Source: Neodontobutis hainanensis
Lineage: Eukaryota > Chordata > Actinopteri > Gobiiformes > Odontobutidae
Length of the DNA: 64,000 nt
NCBI GenBank assembly: GCA_024349245.1
Contig: JALDNG010000477.1
Location: 124,001 to 188,000 of the forward strand
Direction: 5' to 3'
Shown here one piece after another: positions 35,401 to 48,800 of this stretch. The notes below the pieces were generated by a model. It worked only from the letters and a program-made list of their open reading frames with translations, was not told where the DNA came from and ran no database searches. Each line of letters begins with the position of its first letter. Positions within the stretch are counted from its first letter, which is position 1. Both the position numbers and the translations under genes were made by a program.

Positions 35401-38400
35401 TAAAAGTTTTATTGTTAATTGATTTAAAATTATTTCTAAACTTTTACTGAGGTAGTTTAAATAATAAAATTATGATGAAAATGTACAAAACTCTTAAAAA
35501 TTAAAATAAAAGGAAGAATGCTGCCCTTTATATTTTTGATAAATCATATGATCTGTTCTTTTAATTATTTCAGGAATATCCCTTAAATACTAATTATAGT
35601 TTTTATCATAAACTTTAAGATAAAATAGTATAAAACCGAACAAATCTTGCAGTGGTACGGTTACATTCATGGTTCGATGAGAGGATAAGAGTCTTACACT
35701 ACCATATTAGCAGTTTTTACGCCGCTAAAGTATGCCGAAGATGGTGAGGCACAGAAGGGTGGAATCTAGATAGCATAGCTTTACTCAAGGGAATATATTT
35801 ACGTAAAATTTTTTCGAAAAACCCTAATACGTTTTAATCATTCATTGGCAATAACAAAGAAAAAATCAATGGTTAACTGGAGGTATTATGATAGTGAACA
35901 TTATATTTGATATTTTATCAGAATTTAATGCAGTTTGGATTGTTAAACTTCGAGTTAATTCTTTTTCGATGTACTTTTAGAAATTTATTGATTTCATAAA
36001 CATTGAGACAAATATTAATGGTGTTTTTTCCAGGCAGTTCCTTTCTTGAAAAAACGTGTATAATTTATATTCTTATCATATCGATTATTTAAATAAATTT
36101 TATTTTATCTCATTCAAAAATCACTTCACAGAAATATTAATATTGCTTTCACAAACTCTTAAAAGCATTAAAATTTATACAGAATGTATTATTTTTGACA
36201 TGTAAAATAAGAAAATTTCAAAAATAAGAACAAATCAAATTGATGACAAATTTAAAATTTAGTCGAGAATATGATATAATTCAAATAAGTTATGACAACA
36301 TTTTCGCACATGTCATAACTTTCGTTAAAAATGGTCTTTTGATTTTATAAATTTTTGTAAATGTAACTGATGTCGTTCTTAGATTAATTTCAGATAGACG
36401 TATTTCTTTTAGGATCTATAGGCTTCAAAGAGGATTCGATGATTTTATCGAGCAAAAGTAGCAAAATAATTTAAATCTTCTATGAGGCTTTCAGAAAGCT
36501 TATAATATTTTAAATTATTTGTGGAAATCAACCTTTGTCATTCGTTTGAGGAAATGCCAAAAGAATTTAATGGTCTACTAAAAGATGAACTTTTAATTCG
36601 TTAGTTTTACACTCGTGAAATCCACGAATCCTTTAGTTTTTTAATTTTAGTCTGAATGATAAATTTATGACCTTCATTTCTCAAAATTTCGTTCCATTAC
36701 CATAAATTCAGGTTAATTACACGAAATTAAAGTTTAAAAATCTTATATTTCTGATCTTTGAAAGTGGAAAAAGTAATTTCATGTAGAAAAGAAAGACTAT
36801 TCGTTGAAGCATTTTTGCGAAATGACAGTCCGTCAAAACTAAGACAGTTTACACCAATTTCACAAGATTCTTAAGTTCTTTTAATATCATGTTTATTCTC
36901 TTTAAAAATGAATTTCCATATTTATTTCTTTGTATGTGATGTAAAATATACACCCTAATTGTAAACTTCAAGCTAATTTTGATAGTTATTTATGATCATC
37001 GCGTACCGATGCAAAGTCGAATAAAACTCTTTGAATGGTATTTTTTCCGAAGGCCATCGTATGCAAACCTATCATCTTAGTATCTTTGAGATACCCTATT
37101 GTTTCTTAGATGTGACGCACATGAGATTCAAAATGAACAAACAGAGCTGAAACTTAAATAAAACTATTTAATATCTAACGTGCACATCAATATCTTGATA
37201 TTTATCAATACTAAGAAAACAAATACAGTTCGACCAAAAATATAGCCATTATCTATCATCCAGAAAGTTTAATCTATCAAAAATAAAGGTAATTCAAAAA
37301 GTATGTTAAAATACTAATTTTGAGTATTTCTCATCATCATTTTGTAATCACCATGATACGTGGTTAAATCGATTCAAAAATATAATATAATAAAATTTGT
37401 ATTTTTAGCTTTTTTCTCAACTATATTTTACATGATAGAATCTAATTAGCGCAATCTCATTAAACTAAATTCACCATTTTGAAAGAGTCCCACCATTTCA
37501 CAGAAATAATAAACTAAGAAAATGTTCAAAAAATAACTAAGCCGTTGCGCTATCAATCTAATTCAAATTTACAGATAGATTAACCTGTCCCTCTGTTGTA
37601 ACCTTAAAATAGAACACCGAACATACACGATGTATCTAGTTATTTTGTCTCATATTTTTAACTAAATCTATTAAAATATTTTTATTCACATATAATCATT
37701 TTTAAGATCAATAATATTTATTTGTGTTTATGGAATGTAAAATATGACAATTCGAATTCCCTCCTTTGGCTCACTTTACAACTAATTGAAACTTTGGGTT
37801 TAATTTACTGTTTTAAACAAGTCTTTTCCAAGTATATTTTACTTTTATTACTTGAAAGAATATGACTTCAAAAATGTATTATTATCATCTTTTCCACTTC
37901 ATAAATAATCTCGTCTTTCCCTGAATATATTTTTGAACTGTAAGTTGATTCTTTCTCATTCTTGGTTACCGAGTTAATTCATGCCCAAATGGTTTTAATT
38001 TTTATTAAACAACAGCCATGATATTTATCACTTTTCTAATTTTCAACTATTCATTTATGGATCCAAATTTTTTTCTATGATAAACACCAATCTGGTCGAT
38101 CTGTTCAAATTCGTCAATTCGCCTGTAACCTCAGACTGTGGCGCTTTAGGCATGTCAAACTGCATTGAGATCTAAAATTTTTCTTTGATTACCTCTGTCA
38201 CATGATGTGTTGTAGCATTTCCGAAGTAGAAATATATTCTTATGTTTTTAAAATTTTGGTTAAACTTAAAAGCTTAATGATGAAATAAAGTTTCGGAAAA
38301 AAATTAAAACAGTGACACCCGTTTTCAGCCGATTGTTGAGAGATTGAATTCAATACTTAACTGCGCTTGCGACATTTTTGTGATATAAATTCAGTTTTAA

Positions 38401-41400
38401 CTACAAGATAATCTTAAAATTCAAAAAAAGTATGCGCATTATGAACGTTGAAGAGTGGGGTTTGTTTGGTAAAGGTATAAAAAACTGAAAAAAATATGTC
38501 AGTTAAATTTCTAAAGCAAACTCCATGACATAAAAACGAAATTCGAATATACCATTAACTGGCAGAAACTTCAGCTTTAAAATTTTTTTTATATAGATAT
38601 CAAGAAATTATGATGTAACTTATCACTTCGTTTGTTCTAATAACGTCAGCTAGATAATAGGCTTAATTATTTTACACTTGAACATAATAAAAATAACAGT
38701 ATATTATTTATTATAACTATGGTTAAGGGGAAAACATTCCATGGATATGTTATTCGTTTTTGCGTTAGATTAATTTTTATTTACACTTCATCGTGCAAAA
38801 ATTAAACAAAGATCTTTTTAGGAATAGTAGCGATCGACACTGGCAAAAAATACAAATTTTTGTTAGCTGAATGGAAACAAACATTATAAGTATTTTAAAA
38901 CGTTAAAACTCATTAAATGAGCAAAAAACTCCCGATGGTAAAAACAAAATTAATTTTCAGTTAAATTTAGGAAAGAGCGATTTCCGAAATGTCAGGTTGT
39001 GATGAAAAATATAGTTAACCATCGACATTTCAAAATTGAAAAATAGATTTAATAATGTTGTCAGTGAAGACTTATTGACAAAAGGCGAACCTCATTTCGT
39101 CTAATAAACATCCATTATAATATAACTTCTCTTTTGCTATTGCGCATCTGCAAAGATTCTGCTCATCTAATCCCAACTGCCATTAAATTGTCATAAATGG
39201 TAAAACGTTGTTTTTTTGCAATTTAAAAGATTTTTGAATGAGAACTTCGAGAATACTAATGTTTCACTCGAATAATAAGCTATTTATTCAATGTTATGCT
39301 TCTCTGAACATCTAATTTATTACATTGTCGTTTAATTATCTTTGACATGTCAAACTATTTTTTGCGATTCTACTATTTTGAGAAGTCTGAGTGTATATTT
39401 AACTTTAAATTAAACTTTGATATTAAAATTGATTTTTATGTTGTTAAAGGGTGGAATTTTTCATGACTCAAAGATATAAGATGAATATTTGATGATTTTC
39501 ATAGCTGATTCGAATTCGCTTCTTTCAACTAGGATACGTTCAACAGATTATATTATATGAATATTGGCTTGTTTTTTAGAGTTCGGTTGAAGATATCATT
39601 CCGAATTTTCTGTATACCTATAAAACATGATATTAAAAGATTTTACTTCTTATAAAGATATCGACCGTTTAATCGTTGTTTAAATTTATCATTATGACTT
39701 TACTAGTATATATTTAATTCAATACCGCGCTTGCTCAGACTTTTTTATACGTTGAATTTTTATTTACTTCTAAGATTATCTATTCTGGTTCATAACTTAT
39801 CAAGTTATTTTTCTTCACACTTCTTAGTATTTTGAAGACATGGGAATATATTGATGATCAATACTTTTTAGCATACAAGAGAAATTAAGTGCGAAATACA
39901 CTCCCTACTTTAGATATGTTGAATCAGAATTTGTCAGTCGTTTTGAAATTTTATAAACTAAAGAAAAATCACATTTTCTCACTTATCAAACAGTGGGTCT
40001 TAAGTAAAATTAAAGAAATTCTTTCAGCTTGTTTGAACAGCAAGTAGTTTATGCAGGCGTAAAAAATAAAGACGAAAGCATATGTAACTTATTTTTATGT
40101 CAGGCCTTAAAATTTTAATGAAGTTTTCGTCTCTTTTCCCGTTCCCCTAAAATATTTTTAAGGTTTTTAAACAACTAAATAAATTGGTTCAAGGAACATG
40201 GTTATTCTACTTTTCGTTGATTGGCTGTATGATGAAAAATTACTAAAATTCATTTAACTAATCCTTATTCGTTTTAAATCACATTGAAACGCTCTTACTG
40301 ATACTAAAAACACTTTAAAAAAGTTGTCCCATAAAGATTAAAATTATAACTCTCAAATGTCCACAAAGTTTAAACCTCATTGAAAATCTTTATTTCCAAT
40401 AAATTAGTACTCTTCACAACACGAAAATCTACATCCGTGTTAAAAATTAGAGGCGTGACTTTTCAAAAAGGTATAATTAATTTTTACTTACAACATTATG
40501 AAATCTGAAAATCTAAACCATTCATTCATTCATTAGTTCATTTCGTTTTTTTAAACTTTAAATAATTAATTTTTAGGGAATCTGTGGATAGAATAATATG
40601 ATAGTAATTGAAATTTTAAGTTAAGAGGTTGAAGCAAATCGTTGCTGACTGAATATTTAAAAAAAAGACGATTTGCCTTATTTTCTATTTTCAGTATGAT
40701 ATATTTAATCGCTCACATTTTATAAAATTACACAAAATACAGCAGGGTATACTTATTCATCTAACTGCGCATGCTCTAAAGATTAAAATATAACAATTAA
40801 GAAAATATACACCCATAAAACTCAGAATCGAGCTATATTTTGAATAATTTTAATATCATAATTAAAAAGATTCAAATAGTAGATCTCTTGTGCCATGAAA
40901 CTTATTTTCAAGTTAATGGGAAATACACTATAAAAATAACGTCCCATTGATAAAATTAACTATCGAATCAACTTCTTAGAATAAACTCAAAAATAATTTT
41001 TTGTATTATACCTAAGAAATAATCTGACATGCTCACATTAAACATTATACGACTCAAAACGCAATAACCGTGTTTGAGAAAATCGTTTTGTTATCTGAAA
41101 AAATGATGGGAAATGTTAATTTCCAATTATCTTAGCTCTAGTTTAATTATTTATTATTATGCAAAACTGATTGAACTAATTTCCATTTAAATATCAGGTC
41201 AAAGGATAGCACGGACTCGCAACTTTTTGAGTTTTACTTTCAAAAAAATCTATCACTGTCAAAATTTTATCAAGATAATAATTTAAAATAAAGTTAAAAA
41301 CAAATCACGCCAAGGTATGTTAAACGGAAAATTTATTTTGATGACGTTAAGAACTCAATATTTTAAGTGGACAACCAATTGATAAAATTTTAATAACTCA

Positions 41401-41559
41401 TAAAATTTTTCATCGATGAAACCACACCAAAATACAACTAACTAAAGGATTCAGAATGAGATTATGTTAAAATCTTTAGTGTCGAAAATGTGAGACTACC
41501 ATATAATTTAGAACATGAAGTGTAAGTTAAACTGATTTATAATTTCATCATAGATGATA
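32432..41559. other. Long AT-rich spacer
   Basis: No gene recognised. A GC-richer patch of about 150 bases (35640-35790) has no coding frame or tRNA fold that I can see. Another mild patch at 36990-37140 is open on both strands but unassignable. Confidence 0.4.
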
Positions 41560-42898
41560 CCAGAATCGGATAAACAATAGGGCCTATCATAATGAAGGAT
41601 CGAGCCGCCTTCGACCAAATTATATATGACCTTGGTATTGAGTACACACAAGCTTGCCTTCTTAAAAAATTCACGTAAGTTTGACCAATTTTGATTAAAA
41701 ACAACCCTTTATGATAATTTAATTCCTAATGCAGTTTAAAAACGAAAAAAATTCCAAATTATTAGACATTTGGTTAAAAACAATTCAGACAAATTTTTAG
41801 TTAAGATTTCTGATCGATTTCAAATTAATGAAAGTTAAACAAATGATCTGAGAAGAATAAGTGATAAATTTAACATTTGTACCGAAAATATTAAAACGCC
41901 TCAAAGCCATAAATATCAAAATATTGAAATGAACAGTTAATACACAAACTCAAAGCGGCTGCGGCAGCACGGAGTTTTAAATAAGATACCATTTTTTATA
42001 GGGCGTAAAGTCCCGAAATTTACCAAAAAGCTTATCTAGCATATGCCAAGGAATAACCACTTATGACGAATACGAAAAATATAAGAATATAGCCTCCAAT
42101 GTCAAAAGTTACTTTTGTATTTAAAACACAATATGGCAATACTATAAATAACAAACAATTTCCTACACTGCTTAAAAATTACAATTTAAGGAAAAAAATT
42201 TAGTCCATAACCTAACCCAATAAAACCTTAGGACTATTGTGCAGAAAAATGACTGGATAACTGATAGAATGCTAATTTAGGCATATTATATCTCTTCATC
42301 GATCTTAAGAACCTTCAGATAATATATTTTAATCTCAGTCGAATATATGAAAAGAATGATTTTAAACTCAGAAAGTTATAGCTTCAATTTAGTAAAAATT
42401 ATTTGACGACAGAATAATAAAATAAATGCCAAGAAATCTAAACAATTGTTATCGATTAGAGGAAATAATTTTTTTCCAATAATCTCATAGTTTTGCTTAG
42501 GTTTATTTCTTAGACATTGACTTTATTTGTGCGACTATCTAAAAATTAAATTGCGAGAAATACTTTCTTGACATCTGGGAACGATCCAGATTTAAGCTTT
42601 GAAAATATTAGTTCTCCATCAACAGAAACTTCGAAACTCCCTTAAATCTTTGGGCCTCATGTTACCTGATCGTCCAACGCATGCAGAAATTTCTGCTTCA
42701 GGAAAATCCTTAAGCAAGGCTTTCTTGAATTCGTTGAACCGGGAACCATACCCTCAACCACTACTGAAAATCAGTCAAAAATTCTCTAACCAATGCTCAA
42801 CAGTTATCTTCATTTTTAATTTTTCTCACAGCCAAGCCGCAATATATGACAATTATACCAGCCAAATGCGGCTAAATACTCATAGAATCTACAATTAA
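41560..42898. other. Coding-like patch, unassigned
   Basis: Composition is closer to the gene-bearing parts than to the flanks. On the plus strand 41592-41676 reads 'MKDRAAFDQIIYDLGIEYTQ' and continues to a perfect donor-like GTAAGT at 41675-41680. About 42000-42120 contains 'KVPKFTKKLI' and 'TTYDEYEKYKNIASNVKSYF', with frame changes. 42627-42898 is open ('LMLPDRPTHAEISASGKSLS' and onward). The minus strand of 41500-41670 is also open. The middle part resembles the 'PW.T..L...Y..YRN' linker between endonuclease and RT in LINE elements, but no RT motif follows. A degraded transposon or a disrupted host gene are both possible. Confidence 0.3.
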
Positions 42899-45642
42899 GG
42901 GCTAAAATAGACATTGTTTCATTTCATTATATTTTCTATTCGTGATTAATTTCAAAATAAAACTAATTTACAATTTTTCCATAATTGCTTAACTTACCTA
43001 AATAGGTTCAAAATAAAAAAGTTCGCTGTGATTTTGTGAGACCTAAATCTGTTTTTATTTTAAAAAGGAAAATTTTGATTTCTTATGTTAATTAATCTGG
43101 CATAATATTTAATTCAAACGAATTAAATTGTTTAATACTAATTTTTTGCTAAAAATAGGCGTTCGCCACCCGTTGTAAATTAATAAATTATTAATCGGAA
43201 TGTTTTTCGACCTTTTTATTCTTGAAGAAATATTTCATGCAAATAACATTGTTTTTTTACGTCAACAGAGTAAACAACTTATATTTTTTGTGTAACTTTA
43301 AATTTCTATTATATCAAATTGTAAATTGAGATTGATTACTCAAATAAAAAATAGAACACAACTATAAATATTTCTGTTGAAGATAACTCATTTTTAAGCT
43401 TTTTAATTCTTAAGCAACCGGGCGAATTTTAAGATTATATTTGACCAAGATCTCACACCTTTAATGGAATGTTTTGATTCTGCATTCGTGAATTATCATT
43501 ATTCTTCCAACAAATCATGAAAATTCGAAATTAGAAAAAATATTCTAATTTTTGTGGAGGTTGAACAAAAGTTAAACGTTTAAGTGAATGAACAAACTAA
43601 TAACGAAGTGAAAATCCAGTAATACATACTAAAATGAAATTAAAAAAATTATTTCGAAAATACCATATAATCGACATGAATTAACAGCTTCGGTTTTTAT
43701 AAATCTCAACCGTTATGGTTTAAAATTTCAAAAATGATCATTTTTCCATTTTATAAGAATTTCTAGAAAAACGAGAATTTGCTTTTTTGACAATCAATTT
43801 AATTACAAATTAAATTATTAAAAACGGCGAATTCAAAGATCAAAATACATTAAATTTGAATGGAGTATTTTGAATTATTTTAATATCGTTCAGAGGTCAT
43901 TTTATACAAAAATATATGAATAAGCTATTCTTCTGTATTTTAAAGTTTTTTAGAGTTTTTAACTTTTTGGGTACGATTTTTTCATGATAAAATTGTATAT
44001 TCACACAAAAGTAGAAAATAATTAACAGTTTTCAATGCAGTGAGCTCACAATAAGGTTGAAATAAAATTGTAAAAACAATTTTTACATTCCCTAAGAAAT
44101 AAGAAAGATGAAGGAGAGTAAAACCTTATCCAAACAACTTTAAAAATCATTAAAGTATTTTCGGTCGTTTTATATATTACATAATCGCCATCGTCGCGTA
44201 ATTGGCGTTATAGTGAATTGCTGTCTTTATTAAAATCTAACTTTTGAATATAATACATTTAAAATGTCATAATGTTGATTAAAATTTTTATGTAATTTAG
44301 GTAAACAGTTATTTCAATGTCACATAATCAAGTTTACTTAAATTAGAGTCTTCGCCGCCTTCGTGGAAAAGAAAAAGATGCTAATTTTTATAAAAGCATG
44401 TCAGAAGCTAACAGATGCTGAATAAATTTTGATAGAGATCTTATTATACATGGAGTATTTTAAGGCGGATCTAAGTTGAATGGCATGCGCGATAATTGAA
44501 TATGAAAAATAACTCCCCAACTGTTTGGTTTATTCTGATATACCAACAAAATTTCTTGGTGATGCATTTTATCGATTCAAATAAAATTTGAATTAAAGTA
44601 GAAAAGTTTTTAATTTCGGAAATGACCTTAAAAATTAATTTACAATTATAAACAATGCATATTATCAACAAATAAGTGATAATTATCCCGCATTCTATAT
44701 AAAAAACAAGGAAATCTAAATAGTCATCGTAGTAAAATGTATACAATATCAAAATTATTGATTGTTGAGCACTCTAAAATATATACAAAAGTATAAAAAA
44801 AACTATTTCCCAACTAATTATGAATTCTGTTAATTTAGTCATCTTCAACTGGGTAATTTAACATAATATTTTTCATAAGTTATCATCTGGTATATTTGTT
44901 ATGTTCAACGGTATTGCGATATATTATTTTACAACTTTTAGCTCAAATGACGTTCTTAAAGCCAAAGAAGGCTGTACATGTAGAAGAAAAAACATTACTA
45001 GATTTTCATACATGACTTTTAATAGTGGTATGAATATTATTGTAAAATGGATTATGAGAGGGTTTCAAAATTAATCTAAACGAACCTTGAGATAAACTTC
45101 GTTTTGAAATAAATTGTTTTAGCACTTCTCGCAGAATCAGATATTAAAAATGGACATTGAAATGGATTAAGATACATAAATTAAAAACAAGTTCTGTTTC
45201 AAATTTTGTTAAAGCGTATATTATTTGTTTCCTGACCTTTAACTTTGAGTTTTTCGAGACAAATAACTCTGCAATTATTCGATGTATTGTAAAAAAATTC
45301 ATAAAACTGAATGTTTTGTTTGAATAACTAGAGACCAAATATATGTTTAACCATTACTTCTTTTCTACTGTGATGAAATTTGTGATATGGCTTATGTTAA
45401 TTTCGTTTATCATTTAATTAATACCACAGGCATTATTAAACTGAAAAATATAATCAAAATATGCATTATTATTCTTTGATTAATCGTGATTTGTCGTGAA
45501 AATGGAAGTTTATATTTTCCAAAATTAATTCTCACAAAAAATTATGTGATTTCATACATGATTTGTGAATATAATTTTTTAACGGCGTAAGCGACATTTG
45601 ACGTTCAATGTTAAACTTTTAATATATTCCTATGCGATAAGG
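42899..45642. other. AT-rich spacer, no gene recognised
   Basis: Nothing beyond chance ORFs. A minus-strand 93-codon frame at 44471-44752 is hydrophobic but Tyr/Ile/Phe-rich, as expected from AT-rich DNA, and was not called. Confidence 0.4.
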
Positions 45643-45804
45643 ATGAAGAAAACAAAGATAATTCATTTAACGTGGTGTCAAAAAGGAAAGGGGTTCACGA
45701 TTTCATGCTTGCCTAAACACACACAAAAATGTAGTCACTGCTTGGCAGACGAGGTTGAAAAAGAGCTCAGAGATGATTGCTTTCTTTTTCTGAGAACAAT
45801 TTAG
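45643..45804 (+). other. Small Cys/His-bearing ORF, unassigned
   Basis: From ATG 45643, 53 codons stay open with a non-random composition: basic 'CQKGKGFTISCLPKHTQKC', then 'SHCLADEVEKELRDD', and stop TAG. It contains five cysteines and three histidines, which could suggest a zinc-binding piece of a larger damaged gene. It has no recognisable family, no homologous flank and no splice site that I can defend. Confidence 0.2.
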
Positions 45805-48800
45805 AAAACTGAAAAGCCTCACACTTGTCTCTAATCAACTAAGCCTAATTTATTTCGTAAATCAAAATATTGCCACCTTTTCTTGGAGAAAGAGAAAGAC
45901 TAATTTTGAATGTAAATCGTTGAATTGAAATCAGTATACTCTAGGTTTGAAATAATAGTTCGTTAAACTAGATGTTACTTGAAATAATTAAACATAAACT
46001 GCAAATCTTATAAAGAAACCTAAGATTTCTGCAAATACGAGTTTTTTAAAATCATGTAAAACCTGACTGAAATATAAAGCTTCCCTGACGTTTCACTGTT
46101 ATTTTTAAAATTTTTTCCAATACTTATTATCGTTGATGGTTATCGATAAAATAACATAAAATCTAAAATAAGAAATTTATGAATAACGACTTTATCAAAT
46201 TGTATATCAACGAAGATTTCAAAAGATATGAGTATACCGGTATCGTCTTCGAAACACCTAAAGTGAAGTCGCTCGACCTTTCTTAAACTCATCACATAAG
46301 ACAAATACGTCGCAAAGAAACAAACCATTTTGTAAAAATAATCTTAATTTTTTCATAATGCACAATTTCAATTTTAAAATTATTCTAGATCATTTTGTCA
46401 TTCATCATATACATTTACTACCGATCAAAACTCATCCTTTAGTTCAACAAAAAGAAATGACAAAGTAGCTTCGTCGCAGAAAGGCCTCATCGAATGGAAC
46501 AAGTAATTATATGGGGGTATTGAAAAACGAACAAATAAAGATTTTCTACCTCTATCAAAACTAAACAGCATTATTAAAAAGATGAAATTAACTTTTCAAA
46601 TTTTAATATTTTATCGATTTTAAAATGTTGTTTACCCGTTTCTCGCATAGCTGTTTTGCGACACGCAAGCGCGTTATTGTTGTAAACTTAAGGTTTTCCA
46701 AACCAAAAATTTTCTTAACTTATAAAAGAAATATATTATATATTTGGCAAGAGTATTTGTTTCTACTCACATTTTAGCATTTCAATCAATTTCATCTCAT
46801 TCTATTACGTATTTAAATTGTTTTGATTAGTTATTTGACGTTTTGAAACACACTTATTTATTAGGTTTATATGGTCCAGTAAAGGCACTTAGTGTGTATT
46901 CTAGACATCCGAAATTATCATATTTGAAATTAAACTTTAAAATAATATATTTTTCATTTGAATTAAATTATATTTTATAACTAAAAGAGAAGATTGTAAA
47001 CTCTCCTATTCAAAATAATTAAAATTAAAAAATATGATCATGCTAATATTTTAATTCAAATGTTAAAATAGAAAACTTAGCTTGGCTGATTAGACAATTA
47101 AATCTGATCAGTTTTTCTTCCTCTGATCTCAACGATAACTATTGATACAAATTAAATATACTTATTAATTACTTAGATCTACGAATTATAAATATCATCT
47201 TTAAATTATCCATATTTTTTATTCCTGGTTTGTTATTATATAAAATATAAGATAAAAAGTTAAGTGCAGAAATATTTTTCATAGATACTAAAATGAACTG
47301 TACGAATTTTACTTTTTTTATTTGCATTCTTCTTCTCGAAAACCCCTCATAAATCAGATTATTTTAATTTTATGAACATAATCGCCGTTTTTACATTCTT
47401 AAAAATATTTTATGATTGATATTTTTTAAATCTTCTGGTTATGGAGTATTTATATGATAACATTTTCCTTATCATGTTCTTTTGGCAACTTTTTTGTTGC
47501 CAGTTTTGACTGTGATCCCATATATGTTTTAAAACGACTACTTAGAAAGAGCTTTCTTTGAATTTTGTGTGTTAATTTAATTGGTTGTACAAATTTAATT
47601 TCTTATAAATTTGACGTAAAATTTGATTTTAACCTGAGTGAATTCGAAAATTAACGTCGCACCAAAATGTCTGCAACCTTAGATAAACAAACCAACAACA
47701 TAAAGAAAATTATTTAAAATATAAATAAAAGTTTTACATCTTAATGATCAATTGTTTTTTACACGTAGCATCAATGATGTAGCTCTTGTTCTAAAAGGAA
47801 AAAAACTACAAATATGGAAGACACTTCCAAAACCTCACTCTAAATGATTCATGGTTAGTAGATCAATTGAAGCTATTCAAATAAAACTCATTCGTTGTGA
47901 TAGATTTTCACTATAAACAGTTAATAGAAAGTTTAACCTGCGCAGGAATATTTCGGCTATATTATTTCATCGAAATGGTAGAACTTATTCCCAACCTAGT
48001 CTTTTGCATCCACGGTGAAGAAGTGTTTGGTTTTCATCGAATGATCTTTTAGGTCATGATTTATTTCCTAAATTCCCATAAGTGGCTAAAATCCAAAATT
48101 CCGGCTAATTTTAATTTTAATGATTTTATTTGTCATTATTCCCAGAATCTCGTGGAGTTGATAGACTAAGACTTTGTTTCACTCATATTTTTGAGTATCG
48201 TGAGAGTTATATTACAATACTTTATTAATTTGCAAATGATTTAAAATAACAAAATATAACAGAATTCGAGTTAATATTACATTATGCACCAAGTGGTAAT
48301 GAGATATAATACGTGAAAAAGAGAGATTTTCGTATGTTTAAGGTTATATTTAAATAATATATTTCCAAACAGAGAAGAGGTTACTCGACAAGTTTTTTTG
48401 TTACTGGTGCTCACTGCATTTAATAGTTTTTTATATACTTTCAGAAGTTTATGATATTAATTTATTTTTAATTTTTCTTCGTTTTTTCTTGTGATTTTGT
48501 AATAATTTATTATTTTGTTCATAATATTAAGATTGATGATTTTTTTCACTTGAAGAGGACATCAAAATATTAATTCGGCTCACCGTCCTCTTGGTAATTT
48601 TTAGTGAGATTAATAGGTTCTATTTTGGAAATCAAATCTTTCACATCCAATTCGATGAGAATCGTAAAATATATTTACCAATAAATAAAATTTTTGCACT
48701 TAAATCGATCAAATTTTGAATGTTTGAAAAGCAAAAAATGACTTTTCAATGGATTGAAAGACCTTATCACGTCAAAACTTCAGTTAAGATTTATAAAATC

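Noticed and set aside
36990..37140. Harbinger-type nuclease fragment ('FLDVTHMRFKM')
   Set aside because: A single short resemblance, with no second motif on either strand nearby.
44471..44752. 93-codon hydrophobic minus-strand ORF as a membrane protein
   Set aside because: Hydrophobicity follows from T-rich codons in AT-rich DNA; there is no loop/charge pattern and no G+C rise.
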